Of a DNA stretch of 64,000 nucleotides, positions 54,549 through 64,000 are shown piece after piece. Positions within the stretch are counted from its first letter, which is position 1, and each line of letters opens with the position of its first letter. The notes below the pieces were generated by a model. The model made no database searches, was not told the origin of the DNA, and saw only the letters and a list, made by a program, of their open reading frames with translations. Source of the DNA: Nannochloris sp. 'desiccata' (lineage: Eukaryota > Chlorophyta > Trebouxiophyceae > Chlorellales > Chlorellaceae); assembly GCA_019044685.2 (NCBI GenBank), contig JAGTXX020000011.1, positions 682,001-746,000 on the forward strand. Reading direction: 5' to 3'. The position numbers and the translations under genes were made by a program.

Positions 54549-55704
54549 CTATGCCACAAACATTAAGAAGAACATCACGGCCATCATTATAATACCGAAA
54601 ACTTTTAACACAAGCCAGCGGTTTGATGATATTGTATTTAAATATTTAAGCAGCTGAGCCTGGCCTGCTTCTACATTCGTCAACGTATCATCCACATTCT
54701 CATCAATTCTGACCGCCATTTCGCCTTGTTCATGCACCATATGCGCTAATTGCTGGAAAATATTGCCTAACTCAACTATTGTGGACTCTACTTGATGCAA
54801 CGCCTCTTGCCGACTTGTAAGATAAGTATCCTGCTGTGCGACCATTAGTTGCTGCTGCTGCATCGATGATGAAGACATTTGCTGTTGTCCAGCACCACCT
54901 GGAAGGAGAGGCGTATGCTCCCCATCTAAAGAAGCACCACCGCCTTGCTGCAGCCCTCCACGCACACCCAGAGGATTTCTAGCATTCGCTGGCAAGAATG
55001 AAGCCCCTGGCTGGGTAAAAAGAGGTTGTCGTTGATCAGGAGTCGATGTAAACAACGATTTGCGTTCTTGGTGTACTTTCAGATTATCTGTTCGAAGCGT
55101 TAATACGTCTTTAAACTCCTTTGTTGCATCTTTAAGACGGGTTCGCAGATTGTCTATAACTGTATTTGAATGATCTGCGCTTTGTTTATTCCCTCCACCA
55201 GCAGAAAATGTCAATAAATCTGAGATCGCTTGATTTAATGCTTGGATGTCTTGTTTAACTATTGTTGCTAGTTCATTAATCTCTTCAGCCGGGTCGTCAA
55301 ACATGGATGTCTGTTTGGCAAGTTGGGCAAGTTTTTGGAGCTTTGTAGATGTGCTATGGATTCCCATACCAATCTTTGAAGCTCTTTTGGCAAATTCAGA
55401 TTGATTTCCTGAGGTGGAAGGGCCTGCAAGATTAATTTTAGGCGAAAAAGAGGGAGTGAGAAGGGAGGGTGTTGCGAATAGCGGTGATCACATGATCTTG
55501 AACATAATAATTGCAGAACAAGTCCTGCAGGTTTTATAAGCGTGGCTGGTGATTTGCCTGTAGCCACATACCGCCATTTGCAACTGTACTGGGGCCTGGG
55601 GCTGGCAATCCTGGCTGTTGCTGCTGCAGTCTAGTAACAATTTGTTGAAACTCTAAAGTTCTGTCACGAACACTAGCAGGCCCTGAGGCCCTTGGCGGAT
55701 ACAT
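54549..55704 (-). CDS. STX5: Syntaxin 5 (Qa-SNARE, SED5/SYP3 type)
   Basis: Exons are complement(55572-55704) and complement(54549-55423), joined in phase 1, 335 residues. Syntaxin 5 is the Qa-SNARE of ER-Golgi and intra-Golgi fusion. The N terminus has SVRDRTLEFQQIVTRLQ, matching the RDRT motif that binds Sly1 in SED5 proteins. The Habc-like helices follow (FAKRASKIGMGIHSTSTKLQ). The SNARE helix runs from about residue 245 with the zero-layer Gln in ELGNIFQQLAHMVHEQGEM and the DENVDDTLTNVEAGQAQLLK half. The C-terminal anchor VLKVFGIIMMAVMFFLMFVA is a single membrane helix. A Gln-rich linker lies between Habc and SNARE domains. The intron is near the 5' end, as elsewhere in the window. Confidence 0.96.
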
Positions 55705-55995
55705 GGCGGTTTCTAATAGGCGTGCTACTTATGAAATGGGGCCTTGCAGCAATCCTTAGCTTATATAAAACACTCTTAAAAACTGAGAAAAAGAAACTTT
55801 CTCAGTTTGGTGTCATTGCTTTTAATTAAATGAGGTTAACCCATTGCCCATGAAGTAAAAACACCATCACATTGATTATTTCTTTGCAGCGTTGAATGCG
55901 AGACTGTGCAAGCTAGGCAGCAATTTACCTTGGAATTTGAAGTTTGATTATCGAGGGAAAAAAGTGTTGTTACAAGAAGCCTAGCAAAGAAAACC
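55705..55995. other. Divergent promoter region, syntaxin 5 / CNOT9
   Basis: AT-rich spacer between divergent genes; no other feature recognised. Confidence 0.4.
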
Positions 55996-57055
55996 ATGGT
56001 CAGTAAAGAAAGAATGCAGCTAAATACTCTAAAATGAAGATTGCAATCGCGGACTGTGCCTCGGGGCTTCCAAACGTCGAATGTGATGGAACTAATTATG
56101 TTCAACCTCTTTTGCAGGAGCAACTGGTGCTCGACCTAACAAACCCTTCGACCAAAGAGACAGCTCTTTTAGAGCTTAGTAAGAAACGCGAGTCTTTTCC
56201 GGAACTTGCTCCATTTTTATGGCATAGTTTTGGAACCATGGCAGCGCTCCTGCAGGAGATTGTTTCAATCTACCCAATGTTGCAGCCCCCATCACTCACA
56301 GCGCATGCATCGAACCGCGTATGCAATGCATTAGCTCTCCTTCAGTGCGTCGCATCGCATCCAGAGACACGCAGTCTCTTTTTGCAAGGTAATCAATAAT
56401 TCTCCTTGCTACCGCTTGACAGCTTTGGTGTCTTTAACACACTACTTACAATCTCTCTTGCTTTCTACATGCAGCACACATCCCTTTGTTCTTATACCCA
56501 TTCTTAAACACCGTCAGCAAGACCCGCCCATTCGAATACCTCCGCTTAACTTCTTTGGGTGTCATTGGTGCCTTGGTCAAAGTAGATGACACCGAGGTTA
56601 TCAATTTCCTTCTTTCCACCGAAATCATCCCCTTATGTTTACGCACCATGGAAACCGGCAGCGAGTTGTCTAAGACTGTCGCTACATTCATCGTACAAAA
56701 GATATTACTCGATCAAGCAGGCCTGGCTTATATTTGCGCCACTGCTGAAAGATTTTTCGCTGTTGGGGCAGTGTTGTCCTCAATGGTTACCGGATTAGCG
56801 GAACAACCTTCTGTTAGGTTATTAAAGCACATCGTTCGGTGTTATCTGAGGTTATCAGACAATCCAAGAGCTCGTGAAGCATTACGTCAGTGTTTACCAG
56901 ACCCATTACGTAATCCTCAATTCACAGCTTGTTTGAAGGATGATTTGACAACTCGGAGGTGGCTGGCGCAGTTGTTGATTAATGTGGGGCATGTACAAGA
57001 GGCTGCAGCACTTGGGACGGATGTGGTGGCACCGACGCCACCGGTGCAGGCTTAA
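55996..57055 (+). CDS. CNOT9: CCR4-NOT complex subunit 9 (RCD1/CAF40)
   Basis: The main exons are up to 56388 and 56475-57055 (phase 1). CNOT9 is the armadillo-like subunit of the CCR4-NOT deadenylase that binds GW182-type peptides. Similarity is very strong: [60 protein letters not shown] and [20 protein letters not shown]. Two starts are possible. ATG 56034 reads on without a break but adds 28 residues unlike the family (311 total). Alternatively ATG 55996, in a good AAACCATGG context, is followed at once by GTCAGT, and an acceptor CTCTTTTGCAG ends at 56117. Splicing there gives M then [14 protein letters not shown] (284 residues), closer to other CNOT9 proteins. I favour the spliced model, with a three-base coding first exon. 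Confidence 0.93.
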
Positions 57056-57338
57056 GGCAGAGAGTGATTAGGTTAGAACCAGCGATAAGAAAGGAAGTGG
57101 ATATTGATACCGCTGAATAGATCTTTTCATAATTTTGTATAGAGAGACACAGTATATTTTTTACTATTTTTTCTCTAACAATGCATCACTTGCACAATGT
57201 ATTACAAGCAGCACCTTCAAAAATTTCAATGACAGAGGAAAACGAAAAGAAAATGAATTAATAAAAAAACAGACACGGTTGCAAACAGAACAGTTTTGAG
57301 ATTGAGAAAATATGTATTATCATTTGCGAGACATCTTT

Positions 57339-58671
57339 CTAAACGGTGATATTCTCGATAGGATGTGTCTTATTGATACGCTTCATAATACCAGCGATGA
57401 CCTTATTAGGTCCAATTTCATAAGACTGTTCAAGGCCACGATCCAATAGAGTTTGAACAGTGTTTTCCCATAGAACGGGGGAGGTTACTTGACGAGCAAG
57501 AATCTCTTTAATAATCTCAGGATCAGAGTGAGGGAGCGCATCAACATTTGAAATAACAGGGATACGGGGTGAAGAGATAGTGGTAGCAGCTAAAGCTTCT
57601 TGAAGCTTCTCAACAGCGGGTTGCATATATGCAGTGTGAAAAGCACCGGCGACAGCTAAACGAACTGTCATACGAGCCTTGAAATCAGGCTTAGCAATGC
57701 GTTCAACAACCTCACATCCTTCAATTCCACCGGAAACAGCGTAGTTTCCATTGCAGAGGAAATTGGCAATACGGACCCCCTTTTCTTCACCAACTTCAGC
57801 GGTGGCGGCAGCACAGAGCTCGGCAACTTTATCAGAGGAAAGGCCAATAACAGAGACCATGCCTGAAGGCTTGGCATCAGCAGCAGCTTGCATGCTTTCA
57901 CCACGGAGTTTTACAAGACGGACGCCATCTTCAAAAGATAAAGCTCCAGCGTAGGCAAGGGCAGTATACTCACCAAGAGAAAGACCACACGCAACGTTGG
58001 CCTTGGCAGCAGCTTCCTCACCCTGTTCAGCCTTGAGTTTCTCAATAGCAGCCAAACTGGCGACGTAGATAGCAGGCTGACTGATAGCAGTGGAATCGAG
58101 CTTCTCTTTAGGGCCTTCGCCGCACATTTTTAAAAGATCATAGCCCAAGATTTCAGAGGCACGATCAAAAAGTTCCTTGGCAGCGGGAACCTGAGCAGCT
58201 ACCTCCTGGGCCATGCCCACAGTTTGAGCACCTTGTCCAGGAAAGAAGAAAGCTACCTTGGGCACATAGTCGTCAAATTTGGTATCAGAAGCGGGCTGCA
58301 AGTAGGAAAATTGAGGAAGAGCGGCATCCGGTAAGTGATCAAATGCGTTGAAAGATGGCTAAAATTGTTGATGCATTGGAAAACTGGCTATTGATTTGTC
58401 CATCAACTAAATATACGGTATCTAATAATGCCCGAAAATAGCAGATAGTATAAAAGATGAAAAAAACTTACTCTAGCGGAAGCATGGATATTTACACGAC
58501 GAACGGTGTTGCGGCGGATTGCCACTCTGCAAATGCGTCAAAGACAAATAAAAAGTTACTAATAGTTCATTTAACGGCCCCATCATAGCACATTGTCAGA
58601 TTGCAGGTCTAGATTGCAACTTACCCGATCTTTGATTGTAAAATAGGAGCTCTGAGAGTAATTCTAGACAT
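57339..58671 (-). CDS. MCAT: Malonyl-CoA:ACP transacylase, plastid
   Basis: Exons are complement(58625-58671), complement(58472-58526) and complement(57339-58295), phases 2 and 0, 352 residues. FabD/MCAT moves malonyl from CoA to acyl carrier protein for type II fatty acid synthesis in the plastid. Catalytic elements are all visible: FFFPGQGAQTVGMA (oxyanion), GLSLGEYTAL (nucleophilic Ser), KLRGESMQ (Arg) and GAFHTAYM (His), plus the late QVTSPVLWENTV and EIGPNKVIAGIM. The first two exons encode a 34-residue leader, MSRITLRAPILQSKIGVAIR then RNTVRRVNIHASAR, a typical transit peptide ending near VNIHAS/A without a signal peptide. That supports a primary plastid. It is one of the clearest calls in the window. 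Confidence 0.97.
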
Positions 58672-58914
58672 CTTTGTTAGTCTTCCTTGATTCTATTGAG
58701 TAAAATATTAATCCACAATGGTGGCGATGGCGATTTTTACTACCGACAGAATGAGCTGAGTACGTGCTGCATCAACAACTTTGAATCTCATCGGGACGAG
58801 CATCCCAAGTTGGTAGCTCCGAAACAAATCCGCTTTTATTTTTGATGCTCCTATTTTACGCTTTAGTGCCAAAACATGGTACTCTACTCTGTTCCCATTA
58901 CATTTAAATGAAAA

Positions 58915-60547
58915 TTAAGTCAAACGTAGCCGGGGCTCAAGATCAGTATTTTTGCCACCGCCGCCAGTGACGGTCAATGATTGCAACGCCTCTCCTAGCC
59001 TCTCCATCGCTCGTTCATACATGGAACCCTGCCAGTACGCTTTTTTACACCCCAAACACACCCAAAACTCGTTCACTCGTTCTAGTACCCCAACCGGAAT
59101 ACCGTGTTCCTCTGCCGTCAATTGATTTGCCGGCACAGGAGTCTCTCCAAATTCCCCATTACAGCGCGCACACCTTGATAGCAACGCAGTCTGCATCACA
59201 GGCAATCTAAATATCTCGACAATTTCCTCTAACTGCCCTCGTTTATTCTCTGTTTTCACAAAGTAGGCTTGATCTGATAGATTCCTTCTCATGAAAATCG
59301 CATCCCTTGTGAGAATGACTCTCCCTTCTATTTCAGCTCGTTCGACCAACTGACGGTGTACAATATGCCTCTCTGTCTTTGATACGCATTCTACAGCTTC
59401 TGCATTGAAGCCCCAGAGCCTTAATTGCCGAGCAAGGCCTTGCAGCATCACATCTGCGAGGAAGAGTGGCGTGGAAATTATCTCCTTCTCTGAATCCATC
59501 CACGGTACCGTTTGTGGGAAGGCAGAAAATTCAAGCATTGCTGTTTTTTTATTCTTCATCTTCTTCCCTTTTAACGGTGGTGATAAAGGATCATACACCA
59601 GATCATGCTGAAACAGACCTCCTGTTCTTTGAATTTTTTTTCTTCCTTGGTGTTGGTTTCTTCCGGTAAGCTCCCACCGCTCCCCCCAATCTTTGGCTGC
59701 CACGTCTAGTTTAGTTTGGCAAAGCTTTATTAAGTTTATTGAATTCATGGTGCTGTTTTCAACTGGTATTTTTTCAATATTTTCATCTAGTTCCTCTTGT
59801 CTCTGATGCCAGCAATGCATAAAATAGCTAAGAAGGGCAACCAGACATGCAGCATCGCTTGCAGCGTACCGTAGCTGTTCTGCTGTCAATGGCCTAGCCC
59901 CCCAGTCACTACACTGCTGTGATTTATCTAACGGGTGACCTAAATTTGCGTTTACAACCCCACTAAGCCCACCTCCTTCTCCGCATGAATGAACTCCAGG
60001 GCAATGAAGCTGCTGATAAAGATGGCCATGCAAAGAAGCAATATCTATAATGGGCTCTATAATAGCCACAGAAGCGCCAATTTCACTGGATTTAAGGGCC
60101 ATATCTAGTGCAAATACATCTGATTTGAAAGAGTACCCAACTTTTAAGATATTCGTATCAGTAAATAGGCTTCGTAGAACTTTAGAAGTGGCGGTGGCGT
60201 CAAGGGCGAGCAAGTCCTGTCGAAAATGAAAGAAGCTGAAGGCTTAGATTTGATGGTGTTGCTGGTTTAAAAAATGGATAATCAAATAAAGCTACGGATT
60301 AACGTACCAGGACGAGAACAACGAGCCCTTGAGATGGTTCCCAGCACGCAAGTTGCAAGACCGTTGAGGTCGGTCGGTGGCCTGTGTCCCTTGGAGGCCA
60401 TTCACAATCAATCCCCACTAAGAGAGCCTTGGAGACGATGGCAGATGCATTTTCTAACTCTTTGTCCGTAGAGATGAGCAATGGAGCTTCTGCTTCAGCA
60501 ATATGCCAATATTTATGATCATCCTGTGATTCGCATTTCTGTGACAT
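58915..60547 (-). CDS. 3'-5' exonuclease (DEDDy) fused to Mut7-C RNase domain
   Basis: Exons are complement(60308-60547) and complement(58915-60216), phase 0, 513 residues. The N-terminal half is a RNase D/WRN-like exonuclease with GIDCEWPP (the D and E of ExoI), KVGYSFKSDVFAL (Exo II Asp) and LRYAASDAACLVALL (the YxxxD of Exo III), so all DEDDy residues are present. A Lys-rich linker follows. The C-terminal Mut7-C (DUF82, PIN-like) domain has LFLADVMLQGLARQLRLWGF, EGRVILTRDAIFMRR, and a zinc ribbon CARC...CLGC. This order matches EXD3/Mut-7 proteins, RNA trimming nucleases linked to small-RNA maturation in animals. The substrate in algae is unknown. Confidence 0.92.
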
Positions 60548-60745
60548 TGCTGTAAAGGAAAGCGTATCTTAGCATATCCCCGCGATATTTACGGTTATAA
60601 TTTAACTTTTTGAAGTTAATTACAGGGTAGATAGAGTTAACATTTACGGAATTGTCCTGGAGTTTGTCCACCTTACGAAAACTGCCAGTGGGCGGAGGCG
60701 CCCACAACTGTTCCTAATTTTATTAATTTCTTACATTCTGACTTC

Positions 60746-63622
60746 TTAAAACTTGATCATAATCTGTCCAGCATCACCCTGTACCGGAGGCGGTACTTCA
60801 AATCTCAACTCGCACATTTCTTCAGAATATTTAAACTCCACCGCTTTCTCACCGACCACCACTTTCAAAGGCGTCTTTCCAGATACATAAACCAAAAATT
60901 GACCCCACCCTCTCACTTCCATTGCAAACGCACTCTTTCCAACTGGTTCTCCACGTAAAATAGCCCCACCTGCGTTCATCATGCTAATTAATCCAATTGG
61001 GGCCACTTGAATAATTTTTTCACCGCCAGCATCATCACCGTACCTCCCAGCCGCAAGAACTTCACATACAGGGGAAACGACAAAAAGATCAAATCCACCG
61101 TTTCCTTTCAATTTTCTCTCCCACTCTTCTTCTAATTCCATCACTTTAAGCTGTTTTAATGCGTCACTGTAGACAACAAACTTTCCAGAAGAATGTGGTA
61201 TTTGAAAACCAAGCCCATGGACATCAGCAGGCTTGATTTTAGCTACTAAAGCTGGAGGATTTGTATCGTGAGCGAAATAATTCCTACGTTTGATATTCCA
61301 TGAAGCTCCCTGCACGTTAAACGCTGCTATCATCCCGGTCACTGCATTTAAATTGAAAAGTTTCAACACCGTCTTTTGATCCCGACTAATATCTTTAAAT
61401 AAACAATCTAGAGTAGGTCGACCAGGATATTTCGCACGTAATATACTGCCATCAGGAAGCACCAATCGCCTTAAAAGATCAAATCCATGCTCTCCCGGCC
61501 TATCGCTGACATATACTAATCCTCCCGAGACGGCCCGCGCAGCGGCATGCAGCTCGGCAGCGTCATGGACAGAATGCATCATGTCCCAGTCGACGTGGCA
61601 AATAGGCGCAATCATAAGCGACGTAAACGCAGCATTAGCTATATGGGCTATATGAGAGGCCTTTAATGTGGGATAAAAGTCTTCTCCAACTCTGGCAATC
61701 GTGCTATTTTTTAAATTATAAATTGTTTCCATATCACAGCACATGCTATTCAATTGTAGATTGCCAGGAAGATGCATTGCTACACTGTCTTCTAAAGACT
61801 CGTGGAATCGGCGCGCTATAGCAGCGTAGCCACCAGAATTCCAGCCAAACATACTTATAGTGCCCTGAACATCCACTTTAACGCCATCGACACCACTTTC
61901 TTTTAAATAAGAATGCAGGGCAGCATGGAAAGCACGGGGGCGGCGAGGGATACCAACTCCAACCACTGCAGGGTGTACCCACCGCATAGAGGCGTCTACT
62001 TCTAGTGTACCAGGGGAAGGGCGTGGGAACATGATTTCAGGGTCAAATGCAGCAACTTCTTCTGCCCCTGGCATCAACCCGCTCCAATACCCCGTCAATG
62101 CTTGCCACACGAGAACATACTTTAAGCCACATCGTTGCTTTAACTCGGCGATAACTTGACCAAAATTATCACTTTGGCTTTCTAAAGGGGCGTCTTCTGA
62201 AGTAGAGTCAATGTGCGAAAACTTCCCATTCGCTTTGACTGAGAGCAGACGGCGGCTGTGTGAAGAGGCGGCAGCATAGAAACGAAGGAGTGGTGTACGA
62301 AATGGACCAGTTGCCATGGCTGTGAAGACTTCTATTGCAGTGGAGTCGGAGTGGGAGCCTTCCAGAGCTTTGGAAAGTCTTCTCATGGCTGCTGCTTCGA
62401 TTCTGCTACGGACGGAGGAGAGGGCATTCCAAGTTAATCTAAACCAGCGATGAGGTAAGCCGAGCAAAGGGTTTAAATTACCATGAATTGCATTATGGAC
62501 ACTACTTGTGATATCATAAAAACTAGAAGAGAGTGATCCACGTTGCTGTTGGTCTTCCTCTTCTTTCACTTTCTCAATTGCACGCAACGGGGCTGTGATT
62601 TGCAGATCTTGAAAAATTGCATCTGCACTAGCTCTTCTTGAACGCACCTGAGCCAACGAAAAATCTCGCATAGAAGCAGCTAGACCCATGGAAGAAGAAG
62701 GTCTTCCCATTTTTTCTTTTTCTTTTTGAAAGTCTGCGTCCAGTTCTGTGTTTTGCCACCCGTCGTCGATGATGCACCACTGAGCAGGACAGCCCCCCGC
62801 TGCCAATTGATTCAAACCAGATTGTAAACCAGCAGGGTTGACTTCCGTATACATGGCATCCCAAGAACACCACCCAAAGGAATCTAAAATAGCAGGCTGT
62901 TCCTTTAAATTGCGTGCTTGAGCAGTGCCCGAAAATCGAGCAGCACCGAGGACACCCTTCTCAATAAGCTCGTAAGGGTCCAATCCAGCGGTGCAGTAGA
63001 TGGCGTTCGAGACAGTAGTGGTCTTCACAGCGTCATCACCGCTCTCTATACGAACAACCATGCTTGAAGAAGTATCGGCGCTGGTAGTTTGGGTTGATAT
63101 AGCGGAAGAAGGGGGCCTTAAACTGCAACGAAACCCACTTTGGGTGTCGATCAACGGCAACAGAATTGCATATTCTTTAAAAGATTCTCTTTCTTTTTTT
63201 TCGTTATTCAACTCTAATAAAAGCAGCTGTGTTTCTACAGGGATTTCTGCAATGCTTTTACCCCACACAGGCAGCATCCAATATAATTTTGCTCGAGCAA
63301 GGGCCAGGAAATTAGAACACCTGAGCTCTCCAACTGCAGCATCCAATAATGACGCTGGCGAGCCTGGTAGGTCAAAGCCTAATACAAGGCCGTCGATATC
63401 GGTTCCCTCGTAAGACGCCGTCGTTGCATACTTTGATAGATCTGTAAGAATGGGAACTCCAGACGAGGTTGTCAAAACTCGTCTACTGAGCTTTACAGAA
63501 AGGTCAGAAAAAGTATTTTTAGTTTCTGCCGAGCGCTTGGTGGGTGAAGAAGAAAAACCCTCCAAGGCTGCCTGCACTTCTGCTTGCACAGCACCGTTGG
63601 TATTTTGCACTATATTTTTCAT
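60746..63622 (-). CDS. Raffinose synthase-like GH36 glycosidase (SIP1 family)
   Basis: Single exon, 958 residues from ATG 63622 (the frame is open a little further upstream but without ATG). Raffinose synthase-type GH36 enzymes transfer galactose from galactinol to sucrose or hydrolyse alpha-galactosides. Key blocks are present: LDSFGWCSWDAMYTEVN, CIIDDGWQ, the nucleophile Asp in GVDGVKVDVQGT, and the acid/base Asp in ARVGEDFYPTLKASHIAHIA. The diagnostic WDMMHSVHDAAELHAAARAV and VYVSDRPGEHGFDLLRRLVL follow. Plant homologues have about 750-800 residues. Here about 150 extra residues sit after IIDDGWQ, with SRRASADAIFQDLQ and many Arg/Ser/Ala residues. No transit peptide is evident. The precise reaction, synthesis or hydrolysis, is not decided. 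Confidence 0.93.
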   Translation of the reverse strand: MKNIVQNTNGAVQAEVQAALEGFSSSPTKRSAETKNTFSDLSVKLSRRVLTTSSGVPILTDLSKYATTASYEGTDIDGLVLGFDLPGSPASLLDAAVGELRCSNFLALARAKLYWMLPVWGKSIAEIPVETQLLLLELNNEKKERESFKEYAILLPLIDTQSGFRCSLRPPSSAISTQTTSADTSSSMVVRIESGDDAVKTTTVSNAIYCTAGLDPYELIEKGVLGAARFSGTAQARNLKEQPAILDSFGWCSWDAMYTEVNPAGLQSGLNQLAAGGCPAQWCIIDDGWQNTELDADFQKEKEKMGRPSSSMGLAASMRDFSLAQVRSRRASADAIFQDLQITAPLRAIEKVKEEEDQQQRGSLSSSFYDITSSVHNAIHGNLNPLLGLPHRWFRLTWNALSSVRSRIEAAAMRRLSKALEGSHSDSTAIEVFTAMATGPFRTPLLRFYAAASSHSRRLLSVKANGKFSHIDSTSEDAPLESQSDNFGQVIAELKQRCGLKYVLVWQALTGYWSGLMPGAEEVAAFDPEIMFPRPSPGTLEVDASMRWVHPAVVGVGIPRRPRAFHAALHSYLKESGVDGVKVDVQGTISMFGWNSGGYAAIARRFHESLEDSVAMHLPGNLQLNSMCCDMETIYNLKNSTIARVGEDFYPTLKASHIAHIANAAFTSLMIAPICHVDWDMMHSVHDAAELHAAARAVSGGLVYVSDRPGEHGFDLLRRLVLPDGSILRAKYPGRPTLDCLFKDISRDQKTVLKLFNLNAVTGMIAAFNVQGASWNIKRRNYFAHDTNPPALVAKIKPADVHGLGFQIPHSSGKFVVYSDALKQLKVMELEEEWERKLKGNGGFDLFVVSPVCEVLAAGRYGDDAGGEKIIQVAPIGLISMMNAGGAILRGEPVGKSAFAMEVRGWGQFLVYVSGKTPLKVVVGEKAVEFKYSEEMCELRFEVPPPVQGDAGQIMIKF

Positions 63623-63651
63623 TAGATTATGAATATTCAACCAACAAGGTC

Positions 63652-63783
63652 ACAAAAACTTAAATATTCGAGGAGGAATAGGTGGTCGCGAATTGGGACC
63701 AAGAGGAGTCAGCATTTCACATTCGTAATACCTTCCGTCTGCCAGCTGCCGATAGACTCCGCATGCATGGCGTGCATTTCCTG
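63652..63783 (-). CDS. Terminal exon of a gene running off the right edge (tentative)
   Basis: On the minus strand an acceptor TTTGGCAG ends at 63784, and one reading of what follows is NARHACGVYRQLADGRYYEC then EMLTPLGPNSRPPIPPRIFK, closing with a stop at 63652. A further stretch from 64000 to about 63925 reads QEVADYVCMAQYDLQDGVLK and may be a preceding exon, but the phase linking the two is not settled: GTATGT near 63979 and GTAGTA near 63925 are both possible donors. The family is not recognised. Confidence 0.35.
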
Positions 63784-64000
63784 CCAAACAAAACTATGTA
63801 CATAGAGCACTAGGCAATTTACAACGTCTTTTACTTACAACTATGTATACCAAAGCAACTGTCGATAATAAATTAAACTCTATAAATAACAACGATTTTT
63901 TAAAATCTTTTTCATCTCTGTTTACTACTGAGGCAAAGGCTTCAAAACTCCATCTTGCAAATCATATTGTGCCATACATACATAATCAGCCACTTCTTGT

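Noticed and set aside
1..64000. CRISPR arrays, bacterial operons, IS elements, prophage or retroviral genes
   Set aside because: No direct-repeat array, transposase, integrase or reverse transcriptase was seen; introns and gene content are plainly nuclear eukaryotic.

Overview
The window is nuclear DNA from a compact eukaryotic genome. Genes sit on both strands with a few hundred bases between them. Most carry zero to three short introns, nearly all GT-AG with one likely GC-AG. The contents are spliceosome, nucleolus, mRNA-decay, SNARE, adaptor-complex and replication-origin genes. A primary-plastid alga, most likely a small green alga, is the best fit. The malonyl-CoA:ACP transacylase has a simple transit-peptide-like N terminus without a signal peptide. 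A raffinose-synthase-type GH36 enzyme, an HD2-like nucleoplasmin-domain protein, plant-like mitochondrial uS17 and uL13, and several TGTAA motifs downstream of genes all point the same way. A Picochlorum/Nannochloris-like trebouxiophyte would match the density and intron poverty, but that placement is inference only.

Layout, left to right. 1-10.4 kb: PRP6 (cut by the left edge), an orphan coiled-coil protein, a CUE-like protein, a probably plastid MFS carrier, and the rRNA-processing protein RRP1. 10.7-17 kb: RNFT-type RING E3 ligase, mitochondrial uS17, SLC35F6-type transporter, ORC5. 17-31.5 kb: a membrane-transport-rich stretch with an ABCC transporter, an orphan membrane protein, a P5B ATPase with an apparent frameshift, a NIPA-type Mg transporter and an F-box/LysM protein. 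31.8-41.8 kb: AAAP amino-acid permease, an organelle-type helical protein, RtcB RNA ligase, a Gln-rich orphan, and the nucleoplasmin-like protein. 42-50.4 kb: AP-4 sigma, HDDC2-type HD phosphohydrolase, a large helical orphan, TRAX, mitochondrial uL13, eIF6. 50.5-64 kb: a CPBP (CAAX-protease-like) protein, a Cys-rich small protein, a conserved Lys-rich protein, syntaxin 5, CNOT9, plastid FabD, a DEDDy exonuclease fused to Mut7-C, raffinose synthase/GH36, and a 3' fragment of a gene running off the right edge.

The genes do not form an operon or an obvious functional cluster. RNA metabolism is well represented (PRP6, RRP1, RtcB, TRAX, CNOT9, EXD/Mut7-C), as expected by chance in a dense housekeeping region. 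Exon structures were built by hand from splice signals, frame continuity and remembered family sequences. The most unusual points are two reading-frame disruptions (P5B ATPase, uL13), a strong habit of placing the only intron within the first few codons, a CPBP protein that appears to lack its conserved histidines, and a nucleoplasmin-like protein with a C-terminal winged-helix-like block. I found no clearly new multi-gene system.
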